Positions 1-5,426 of a stretch of DNA of 6,112 nucleotides are shown here, piece after piece. The DNA lies in NCBI GenBank assembly GCA_016209665.1, contig JACQVT010000091.1, positions 1-6,112 of the forward strand. Direction: 5' to 3'. Position numbers and translations under genes: made by a program. The notes under the pieces were generated by a model, which was given only the letters and a program-made list of their open reading frames with translations, was not told the DNA's origin and ran no database searches. Source of the stretch: Planctomycetota bacterium (GTDB lineage Bacteria; Planctomycetota; Phycisphaerae; UBA1845; PWPN01). Position 1 is the stretch's first letter; every line of letters begins with the position of its first letter.

Positions 1-6
1 CTCTCC

Positions 7-85
7 CCGCGTCTCCGTGTCACCGCGTGTCCGTGTCCCCGCGTCTCCGTGTCACCGCGTCTCCGTGTCCCCGCGTCACTCCGTC
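7..85. repeat. 16-bp tandem repeat array, about five units
   Basis: Four full units follow one another at 7-22, 23-38, 39-54 and 55-70, and a diverged partial fifth begins at 71. The unit is CCGCGTCTCCGTGTCA, with the last base alternating A/C and one T-to-G-type change in unit 2. Each unit is itself two similar 8-mers of the form CCGYGTCN. The array may continue left of the window. All frames give low-complexity Arg/Ser/Thr/Pro peptides, so I do not regard it as coding. It ends about 60 bp before the rnpA -10 box. Function unknown. Confidence 0.85.
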
Positions 86-143
86 TTTCCGCCCAACTGC
101 CGATTCCCGACCCCGCAGTCCGACCCTCGGGCCCCGCCTGGGG

Positions 144-149
144 TATAAT
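144..149 (+). promoter_or_regulatory. -10 box of the rnpA promoter
   Basis: A perfect TATAAT sits 8 bases before the rnpA ATG. No good -35 hexamer is visible 16-18 bp upstream; that stretch is C/G rich. A start site about 7 bases after the box would fall at or next to the ATG at 158, and no Shine-Dalgarno is visible in the gap, which suggests a leaderless or nearly leaderless message. Confidence 0.55.
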
Positions 150-157
150 GATCGCGC

Positions 158-538
158 ATGGCCGCATCGCCGCGCAACACGCTTCCCCGCTCGGTGCGCA
201 TCCGTTCGCGGCGGGATTTTGACCGGGCGTTCCGCGGCGGCATCCGCGCCTCCGATCGATGGATGACATTGTACGTCGGCCGAAACGAAGGGCTTCCCGC
301 CCGCCTCGGCATCTCCGTCGCCCGCCGCTTCGGGACCGCCGTCCGTCGCAACCGCATGAAGCGGCTGATCCGCGAGGCGTTTCGCACGATGCGCCACGAA
401 TTGCCGCCGGCCACCGACTGGATCGCACTTCCCCGGCGCGGCGAGCAAGCCACGGTCGAGCAACTCAAAGCCTCGTTCCGCGACCTCGCGCGTCGCCTCG
501 CCGGCCGCATCCCCCCTTCGCAAGCGGCGACGCCTTGA
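158..538 (+). CDS. rnpA: Ribonuclease P protein component
   Basis: A small basic protein of 126 aa that binds the catalytic RNase P RNA and helps it cleave 5' leaders from pre-tRNAs in the cytoplasm. The diagnostic RNR motif is complete: VRRNRMKRLIREAFR at residues 62-76, preceded by the conserved GISVARRFG (51-59). The N-terminal part RIRSRRDFDRAFRGG (14-28) matches the family opening, where an aromatic residue helps contact the tRNA leader. Length is normal for the family. The ATG at 158 is chosen because it is the first in-frame start after the TATAAT box and keeps the whole conserved core. No ribosome binding site is visible. rpmH, usually directly upstream, is not in the window, and yidC does not follow, so the classic rpmH-rnpA-yidC order is broken here. 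The tail after residue 118 is Pro/Ala rich and probably unconserved. Confidence 0.95.
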   Translation: MAASPRNTLPRSVRIRSRRDFDRAFRGGIRASDRWMTLYVGRNEGLPARLGISVARRFGTAVRRNRMKRLIREAFRTMRHELPPATDWIALPRRGEQATVEQLKASFRDLARRLAGRIPPSQAATP

Positions 539-565
539 GCCCAGAACGTGCAGATCGGGCGGCGC

Positions 566-609
566 AAAAAGAAAGCACCAGGTGCCTCAAAGGCGATCCC
601 GGTGCTTTC
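566..609 (-). terminator. Rho-independent terminator reading on the minus strand
   Basis: Read on the minus strand, GAAAGCACC (609-601) pairs perfectly with GGTGCTTTC (579-571) and is followed at once by five T (570-566). A second small stem, GCCT/AGGC, lies in the loop (584-594). The U-tract exists only on the minus strand. On the plus strand the hairpin is followed by GGAGGGG, so it would be a weak terminator for rnpA, although it begins only 32 bases after the rnpA stop. It could end leftward transcripts from nrdJ or from a small unit starting near 656. Confidence 0.6.
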
Positions 610-930
610 CGGAGGGGAAAGAAGCCGTGCTAGCCAACGCCCTCCATGAAAATCCTCATAACATTATACGCCACCTGACCAAGACTATCGGCAAACGCGC
701 CCAATAAACTTAACCAGGGCCGTAGTGTACACGAAAATTCCGTAAAGGGTAGTCGTAATTCCAGATTTCTTAAAAGTCGGCCCCGGACGATTCGCCGATG
801 TGGGCCGGCCTCCAGGACAACCTGCACCCGTGAAGTGTGGCGGGAATTCGTCATCCCGCCGTGACTGCCCGCCAACTACCCCCTCTGGGGCAAACCCAGC
901 ACCCGCACGGCGCCAACGGGGGTATCTGAG

Positions 931-971
931 CCGTCCGATGCGGGCCGGTTCCACCCGCCCGCATCGGACGG
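931..971 (-). terminator. Perfect 15-bp hairpin just downstream of nrdJ
   Basis: The arms at 931-945 and 957-971 are exact reverse complements over 15 bp around an 11-base loop. The hairpin starts 6 bases after the nrdJ stop codon. No T-run follows on either strand, so it is not a classical intrinsic terminator. It may stabilise the nrdJ 3' end or act as a Rho-assisted or bidirectional terminator. Confidence 0.5.
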
Positions 972-977
972 TACACC

Positions 978-3740
978 TCAGCACTGGGCCCAGCCGCAGT
1001 TGTAACATTTGTTGCAGCCTTCGGCGAATACCAGTCCTTCCCCACAGGACGGACACTTCACCTTGAACTCGATCCGAGGCGAGTGGGAGAGGCCTGCGCC
1101 CACACCGGCGGCAGGCCCCTCAACCGTCGCACCATGAGCGGCTGGACCGTGGCGCACTTCCGCAGCCCGCCCATGACTGTTGCCATTCCCACCGCCGTTG
1201 CCGTTCGTCTTGCCGTTTCCGTTACCGTTCGGGCCTGCCCCCGGCTCCTGGTCCAGCTCGCTCAGGTCGTACTCGCCCAGCAACAGCTCCCGCAGGCCAA
1301 ACTTCTCCTTGGCCCGGCGGTATTTCATCAATGCCCGGGCCAGACCGTCACCCAAGCTCTTGATCTGGCCTTCCTTCGTCGGCACTTGGAGGCTCGATCC
1401 GATGTCCTTGAGCTGTCGAATCACGTGGTTGAGCGAACCTCCCGCCCGCAGCCACAACGAGATCAGCCGGCAGATCGCCTCCAGGTCGCTGTTGGCCAGG
1501 TCCCCGCCCTTACCCAACTGGGCGAAGACCTCCAGCTCCCGCCCGCCTCGCGGCTCGACCGTGATCTTCACGTGCATGTTCCCGAACGGGGTCATTTGCC
1601 GAATCCGCAGCCCACTGACAATCTCCGGAATGTCCCGCGGCTCGATGGTCCCGTCGCTGGATGTCATTTTCGTCCTGGCCTCTTTGGCGGGCTCATCCTT
1701 GCCGACGTCGGGCGGCGCCGTGGGCCCTTGCCCGGCCACCGGCCCGTCATCCCCCCCCGCCGGGCCGCGCTTGTCCGAGTCCTTCAGGGCCATCGGCTGC
1801 TCCAACCGGCAGCCGTCGCGGTATACCGTCACGCCCTTGCAGCGAAGCGAGTAGGCCAGACGGTAGATGGTCTCCACGTCCTCCACCGTGGCCTCGTGCG
1901 GGAAGTTGATCGTCTTGGAGATTGACGCGTCACAGTGCGCCTGGAACGCCGCCTGCATCCGCACGTGCCACTCCGGCGTGATGTCGTGGGCGCACACGAA
2001 GACGTGCCTTACATCCTCGGGGACCCCTGCAATATGAGCGAGGGTGCCATCCTTGGCAATTTGATCCATCAAACCCTCGCTGTAAAACCCTCGCTCCCGA
2101 GCCACGGTCTCGAAGATCGGATTGATCTCGACCATGGGCTTTTTGCCTTTCTCCTGTCCCTTGAGCACGTTGCGGAAGAAGGCCAGACTGAACAGAGGCT
2201 CGATGCCGCCCGAACAGCCGGCGATAATGCTGATGGTACCCGTCGGCGCCACCGTGGTGGCAGCGGAGTTGCGCATCGGCCGGTGATGCTTCGTGTCCCA
2301 GATGCTCCCCTGCCAGTTCGGGAAGCAACCCCGCTCCCGGGCCAACCGCTCGCTGTAGTTGTGCGTCTCGTCGTTGAGGAACTTCATGAACCGTTCGCCC
2401 CAGGCAATGCCCTCGTCGGACGAGTAGCGCACGTTGAGCTTGTACAAAGCGTCGGCGAAGCCCATCACGCCCAACCCGATCTTGCGGTTGGCCTTGCAGA
2501 CCTTGTCGATCTCGGGCAGCGGGTAGTTGTTCGCGTCGATCACGTTGTCCAGGAACCGCGTCGACACCTGGATGCATTCCCGCAGCCCGTCCCAGTCGAC
2601 GGCCGCCCGCGGCGTGCACGGGTCACTAATGAACCAGCCCAGGTTCACGCTGCCCAGGTTGCACGCCTCATAGGGCAGCAGCGGCTGCTCGCCGCACGGA
2701 TTCGTGGCCTCGATGCGGCCGACGTGCGGCGTGGGGTTCGACTCGTTGATCCGATCGATGAACACCACCCCCGGCTCGCCCGTGCGATGGGCGTTCCGCA
2801 CGATGATGTCCCAGATGTCCCGCCGGGTGTACACGGGCGATTCGAACGACGAGCTACGAGCGACGTCGGCATCCGCCCCGGCCCCGCTGGCCGCGGTCCC
2901 GCTATGCCCGTTCATCACTCGCAGCTCGCCATTCTGACCGCGCCTTACCGGAGTGAGCGACCGCAGGTCGTACTTCCAGATCGCCAGATCGCGCGGACAG
3001 ACGTACTCCTGCCCCGTCCGCGGGTTGCGCACCACGTGCGGACCGTCGGGGTCGCACAGGAAGTCCTCCATCCACTCGTCCGTGACCTTGACCGAAATGT
3101 TGTAGTTGGTGAACTGACTCAGATCCTCCTTGGCGTGGAGGAACTTCAGGATGTCGGGGTGATGGATGTACATCATCCCCATGTTGGCGCCGCGGCGGAA
3201 CGCGCCCTGCTGGATGGCGTTGGTGGCCTCGCTGAACGCCCGCCAGAAACTGATCGGGCCCGACGTTGTCCCGCCCGAGCTGCGGATGTAGTCGCCCGTC
3301 GGCCGCAACTCGTCAAACGCAAAGCCCGTTCCGCCGCCGGCCTTCTGGATCAGGGCGGTGTGTTTGATGGTGTCGAAGATGTCGGTGATGCTGTCGCGGA
3401 CCGGCAGCACGAAACACGCGCTCAGCATGCCCATCTCCCGCCCGGCGTTCATCAACGTCGGGCTGTTAGGCATGAACTGCCCGCTGACCATCAAATCGAA
3501 AAACCGCTCCTCCCAGGCCTCCCGCTCTGCGGGGGATGCCCCGTACAGCCGCTCCACGTCGGCCAGCGTGCCCGCCACCCGCTGGAACATGTCCGCCGGC
3601 GTCTCGACCACCTCGCCGGCCTCGTTCTTCTTCAGATACCGAGCCGAAAGAACGCGCAGGGAATTCTCGCTCAGCCCCAACGTCGCGTCGTGGGTTTCCC
3701 GGAAAACCGTAATCGGTCGATCCTTGACCGCCCCGGCCAT
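978..3740 (-). CDS. nrdJ: Adenosylcobalamin-dependent (class II) ribonucleoside-diphosphate reductase
   Basis: A 920-aa enzyme that reduces ribonucleotides to deoxyribonucleotides for DNA synthesis, using adenosylcobalamin to make the thiyl radical, so it works with or without oxygen. The catalytic core is intact: NPCGEQPLLPYEACNLGSVN starts at N347, with radical Cys349, Glu351 and Cys360, which pairs with Cys109 (in LSACFVLPV) as the redox couple. The spacing matches the Thermotoga maritima enzyme (N320/C322/E324/C333). Other landmarks are APTGTISIIAGCSGGIEPLF (498-517) and KGVTVYRDGC (635-644). After a low-complexity linker (about 650-700) comes a TSCPD-type domain (about 703-815), then an Asn/Gly-rich linker (837-857), then a terminal Cys-rich tail with CPSCG and CNKCYNCGWAQC (Cys896, 899, 909, 912, 915, 920), likely zinc-ribbon or redox-relay. 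A Gly/Ala/Ser insertion lies at 279-299. The start at 3740 is chosen because AAAGGAG lies 7 bases upstream. The frame stays open 42 codons further to 3866, but that stretch is low-complexity and has no ribosome site. Confidence 0.97.
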   Translation of the reverse strand: MAGAVKDRPITVFRETHDATLGLSENSLRVLSARYLKKNEAGEVVETPADMFQRVAGTLADVERLYGASPAEREAWEERFFDLMVSGQFMPNSPTLMNAGREMGMLSACFVLPVRDSITDIFDTIKHTALIQKAGGGTGFAFDELRPTGDYIRSSGGTTSGPISFWRAFSEATNAIQQGAFRRGANMGMMYIHHPDILKFLHAKEDLSQFTNYNISVKVTDEWMEDFLCDPDGPHVVRNPRTGQEYVCPRDLAIWKYDLRSLTPVRRGQNGELRVMNGHSGTAASGAGADADVARSSSFESPVYTRRDIWDIIVRNAHRTGEPGVVFIDRINESNPTPHVGRIEATNPCGEQPLLPYEACNLGSVNLGWFISDPCTPRAAVDWDGLRECIQVSTRFLDNVIDANNYPLPEIDKVCKANRKIGLGVMGFADALYKLNVRYSSDEGIAWGERFMKFLNDETHNYSERLARERGCFPNWQGSIWDTKHHRPMRNSAATTVAPTGTISIIAGCSGGIEPLFSLAFFRNVLKGQEKGKKPMVEINPIFETVARERGFYSEGLMDQIAKDGTLAHIAGVPEDVRHVFVCAHDITPEWHVRMQAAFQAHCDASISKTINFPHEATVEDVETIYRLAYSLRCKGVTVYRDGCRLEQPMALKDSDKRGPAGGDDGPVAGQGPTAPPDVGKDEPAKEARTKMTSSDGTIEPRDIPEIVSGLRIRQMTPFGNMHVKITVEPRGGRELEVFAQLGKGGDLANSDLEAICRLISLWLRAGGSLNHVIRQLKDIGSSLQVPTKEGQIKSLGDGLARALMKYRRAKEKFGLRELLLGEYDLSELDQEPGAGPNGNGNGKTNGNGGGNGNSHGRAAEVRHGPAAHGATVEGPAAGVGAGLSHSPRIEFKVKCPSCGEGLVFAEGCNKCYNCGWAQC

Positions 3741-3952
3741 ACAACCACTCCTTTGAGGGGCTACCGCCCCGCCACCCGCACTGCTGTGTGACGCCCTATC
3801 CAACGCTAGCCCGCTCGGCCCCGCGAATCCCTCATCAAAGGGCGAAAGAGCCCTCCGTGGTTCCATCCCTGGAACCCGTCATGCCCCCCATAAGCCTCCC
3901 TATTGATCCAGGAAACCAGGCTGAGCTGTGTGCCCCCAACCTGTAGGGGGCG
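3741..3952 (-). promoter_or_regulatory. Long structured 5' leader of nrdJ
   Basis: If the promoter at 3959-3987 is used, the nrdJ message begins with about 210 untranslated bases. They contain a row of short perfect hairpins: GCCCCC/GGGGGC (3932-3937 with 3946-3951), GGTTCC/GGAACC (3859-3864 with 3871-3876), AGGGC/GCCCT (3839-3843 with 3850-3854) and GGGGC/GCCCC (3757-3761 with 3766-3770). I looked for the cobalamin riboswitch B12-box and GCCACTG-type core and saw neither. Whether this leader has a regulatory function is unknown. Confidence 0.4.
3748..3754 (-). promoter_or_regulatory. Ribosome binding site of nrdJ
   Basis: AAAGGAG on the minus strand, 7 bases before the ATG at 3740. It decides the start codon against the longer frame beginning at 3866. 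A GGGGC/GCCCC hairpin (3757-3770) ends 2 bases upstream of it. Confidence 0.85.
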
Positions 3953-3958
3953 AGCTAT

Positions 3959-3987
3959 TTAATACACCAATATCTAGCCCCTGTCAA
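3959..3987 (-). promoter_or_regulatory. Predicted nrdJ promoter (sigma70-type)
   Basis: On the minus strand a perfect -35 TTGACA (3987-3982) is separated by exactly 17 bp from a -10-like TATTAA (3964-3959). The predicted start is near 3952. The spacer contains CTAGATATTG (3977-3968), which resembles the core of an NrdR box. Confidence 0.6.
3968..3977 (-). promoter_or_regulatory. NrdR-box-like core within the nrdJ promoter
   Basis: The minus-strand sequence CTAGATATTG matches the central part of the NrdR consensus ACACWATATATWGTGT at 9 of 10 positions. The flank on one side reads GTGT one base out of register. It lies between the -35 and -10, where a repressor would block polymerase. A second AT-rich core, CTATATATT (4104-4112), lies about 135 bp upstream. 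NrdR boxes normally occur as close pairs, so this call is tentative. Confidence 0.3.
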
Positions 3988-4219
3988 CGCAATCTTCAAG
4001 ATTTGCGGTCATTATTTTCATGTGCTTCGCATCCTCAGCATCCATCAGGGGTTAGACCATTCAACTTTTTTTTCTCACAGGCCCGATACTCCGCGCCAAC
4101 CAACTATATATTAGGCTGATGCCCGTCCTGACATACAACATTTTGCGCTTGACACCGGCCACCTGTCAAGGATTCAGCCGCCCTCGCCGCCCTTGAGGCC
4201 ATTTCCCGGCGACTGGGAC
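3988..4219. other. Divergent intergenic region between nrdJ and the ArsR-methyltransferase gene
   Basis: No credible gene here; a 63-codon frame at 3928-4119 overlaps the nrdJ promoter and lacks motifs. The region is less GC-rich than the genes, has a run of eight T at 4066-4073, the AT-rich core at 4104-4112, and a perfect inverted repeat at 4148-4170. It most likely serves as regulatory space for the two divergent genes. Confidence 0.6.
4148..4170. promoter_or_regulatory. Inverted repeat CTTGACA-N9-TGTCAAG, candidate operator
   Basis: Two perfect 7-bp arms (4148-4154 and 4164-4170) surround a 9-base spacer. The half-site recurs at 4219-4227 as CTTGACAAG, itself an odd-centred palindrome covering the -35 of the ArsR-methyltransferase promoter. 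Repetition of one half-site in front of a gene for a dimeric DNA-binding protein suggests an autoregulatory operator. The arms also contain TTGACA, so they could simply be -35 elements without good -10 partners. Confidence 0.4.
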
Positions 4220-4247
4220 TTGACAAGAGGACCTAGTATCCTATTAT
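4220..4247 (+). promoter_or_regulatory. Predicted promoter of the ArsR-methyltransferase gene
   Basis: A perfect -35 TTGACA (4220-4225), a 16-bp spacer and a -10 TATTAT (4242-4247). The predicted start is near 4254. It overlaps the palindromic CTTGACAAG at the -35. Further short symmetric elements, ATCCGGAT (4246-4253) and TTATCC-N9-GGATAA (4244-4264), surround the start site and are alternative operator candidates. Confidence 0.6.
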
Positions 4248-4268
4248 CCGGATGGATTGGATAACGGT

Positions 4269-4272
4269 GAGG
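4269..4272 (+). promoter_or_regulatory. Weak ribosome binding site deciding the GTG start
   Basis: GAGG, within GGTGAGG, lies 5 bases before GTG 4278. The alternative TTG at 4257 has no comparable sequence upstream, where the promoter -10 lies instead. Moderate support only. Confidence 0.4.
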
Positions 4273-4277
4273 CTCCC

Positions 4278-5285
4278 GTGGCCGGTACCGAATTGCTGTT
4301 CAAGGCCTTCGCAGACACCACCAGGCAGCGGATCCTCCGTGCGCTGTCCGTACAGGAGCTGGCGGTCACCGAACTCGTCGAAGTGCTCGATCAGCCACAG
4401 TCGACCGTCTCCCGCCATCTGAAGGTGCTGCGTGACGCCGGCCTGCTCGTCGATCGACGCCATGGCGCGACCGTGCTTCACGCCACCTGTCCGCTCGCGC
4501 CTGACGACGACCCCGACGACGCGGAGTCTCCTCCAGCGATGGCCGCCGACGAAGGCCACAACGGTAGCGGCCTCGCCAGCCTCAAGAACCGACTGCTCAC
4601 CTGGATCAGCCGCCAACCACTCGATTCCGAGTTGAGAGAACGCCTCGAGCGCGTGGTTCGCGGCCGGCGGACCGACGCCGCCGACTTCTTCGACAACGTC
4701 GGGGCCCGCTGGGACCAACTCCGCATCGAAGCGTTTGGCGATACGTTTCACCTGGAAGCGTTCACGTGGCTGCTGCCGGCTGTCTGGACGGTCGCCGACG
4801 TGGGCACCGGGACGGGCCACCTGTTACCCTTGCTCAGCGCGCGGTTCGCCCGGGTAATCGCCGTGGACCCGTCGGAGGCCATGCTCCGGGCGGCCCGCAA
4901 CCGGCCCGAACTCAAGCAGGCGGCCAACGTCAGCTTCCGCGCCGGCTCGCTCGATCGCCTGCCGATCGAGACTGCCGGCGTGGACCTGGCGATCGCCTCG
5001 CTCGTGCTGCACCACGTGGCCGAGCCGCCGGCCGCCCTCGCCGAGTTGCGACGCTGTCTGCGGCCCGGGGCGACTCTGTTGCTCATCGAGCAGGAAGCGC
5101 ATCACCTGGCCGAGTTCCACGAACGCATGGGCGACCGATGGTGGGGCTTCGAGGCAACCGCATTGGCGGAATGGACGCGACAGGCGGGCTTTGCCGATGT
5201 GCAGGTGCGGCCGGTGAGCACCGCCCGGCCAACCGGCCGCCGCGGCATGGAGTGTCCGAAACTGTTCGCCCTCGTGGCGAAATAG
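4278..5285 (+). CDS. ArsR-family regulator fused to a SAM-dependent methyltransferase domain (SahR-like candidate)
   Basis: A 335-aa two-domain cytoplasmic protein. Residues about 3-75 form a winged helix of ArsR type, with recognition-helix region QPQSTVSRHLKVLRDAGLLV (39-58). The CxC metal site of classical arsenic/cadmium sensors is absent (ELAVTELVEV), so metal sensing is unlikely. An acidic linker (about 74-95) leads to a helix ending in DAADFFDNVGARWDQLR (133-149), typical of ArsR-methyltransferase fusions. The Rossmann methyltransferase domain follows: motif I VADVGTGTG (172-180), acidic residue in VIAVDPSEAML (193-203), then AGSLDRLP (222-229) and LVLHHV (242-247). The cofactor pocket looks intact, so it should bind SAM or SAH, as sensor or enzyme. 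Proteobacterial SahR, an ArsR-family SAH-responsive regulator of SAM-cycle genes, is the best-known parallel, and ahcY downstream supports that role. GTG at 4278 is preferred because GAGG lies 5 bases upstream; an in-frame TTG at 4257 lies almost on the predicted transcript start. Confidence 0.88.
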   Translation: MAGTELLFKAFADTTRQRILRALSVQELAVTELVEVLDQPQSTVSRHLKVLRDAGLLVDRRHGATVLHATCPLAPDDDPDDAESPPAMAADEGHNGSGLASLKNRLLTWISRQPLDSELRERLERVVRGRRTDAADFFDNVGARWDQLRIEAFGDTFHLEAFTWLLPAVWTVADVGTGTGHLLPLLSARFARVIAVDPSEAMLRAARNRPELKQAANVSFRAGSLDRLPIETAGVDLAIASLVLHHVAEPPAALAELRRCLRPGATLLLIEQEAHHLAEFHERMGDRWWGFEATALAEWTRQAGFADVQVRPVSTARPTGRRGMECPKLFALVAK

Positions 5286-5290
5286 GTGTT

Positions 5291-5386
5291 GTGGGGGACC
5301 GGCCTGCTCCGCCGTGGGGCGCATCGTGCCGGCCATCTATGTGTGGGACCGGCATCTTGCCGGTCCGGTCGACCGGTTGGAACCGG
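5291..5386. repeat. Planctomycete-type interspersed palindromic repeat
   Basis: A perfect inverted repeat has arms GGACCGGC (5346-5353) and GCCGGTCC (5359-5366) around a 5-base loop. It is followed by CCGGTT (5373-5378) and AACCGG (5381-5386). One plus-strand frame gives a peptide reading [14 protein letters not shown], which I recall as a recurring false ORF from interspersed repeats in planctomycete genomes. A degenerate first copy, GTGGGGGACCGGC with a broken right arm, lies at about 5291-5314. It fills most of the 141-bp gap between the regulator and ahcY and could form a hairpin that dampens read-through. Confidence 0.65.
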
Positions 5387-5411
5387 GTCCTGGACGTTTG
5401 GAAACCATCAC

Positions 5412-5417
5412 AAGGAG
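5412..5417 (+). promoter_or_regulatory. Ribosome binding site of ahcY
   Basis: AAGGAG lies 9 bases before the ATG at 5427 and supports that start. No clear promoter is visible in the gap after the regulator gene, so ahcY may be read from the upstream promoter. Confidence 0.8.
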
Positions 5418-5426
5418 TTCATCGCC

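Larger units (their letters stand above)
539..977. other. Intergenic region between convergent rnpA and nrdJ
   Basis: No convincing gene. Open frames on both strands lack family motifs, good start sites and coding character. The stretch 640-780 is clearly richer in A/T than its surroundings. Structures seen: a minus-strand intrinsic terminator (566-609), a perfect 7-bp hairpin with arms GGCGGGA (839-845) and TCCCGCC (854-860), a small CCCC/GGGG hairpin near 880-890, and a 15-bp hairpin at 931-971. On the minus strand a short hydrophobic-looking peptide stretch ends at 630, 20 bases before the terminator; it may be the remnant of a small gene, but this is weak. Confidence 0.6.

Noticed and set aside
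1..85. CRISPR array
   Set aside because: The units are directly adjacent 16-bp repeats without unique spacers.
647..679. Short plus-strand peptide starting MKILITLYAT
   Set aside because: Only 10 codons, with no ribosome site at a workable distance and no downstream gene it could attenuate on that strand.
1935..3791. 618-codon plus-strand open frame opposite nrdJ
   Set aside because: It is the antisense shadow of a highly conserved gene in GC-rich DNA. Its translation is Arg/His/Val/Leu-rich, with no recognisable domain and no ribosome site.
3741..3866. N-terminal extension of NrdJ to an upstream ATG at 3866
   Set aside because: The 42 extra residues are low-complexity and lie in the predicted leader. 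The ATG at 3740 has AAAGGAG at ideal spacing.
3741..3990. Cobalamin riboswitch before nrdJ
   Set aside because: Neither the B12-box nor the GCCACTG-type core is visible on the minus strand. A covariance search could overturn this.
3928..4119. 63-codon plus-strand frame in the divergent region
   Set aside because: No ribosome site or family motif, and it overlaps the predicted nrdJ promoter.
5286..5426. SAH riboswitch before ahcY
   Set aside because: The conserved riboswitch core was not recognisable. The gap is mostly explained by the palindromic repeat.
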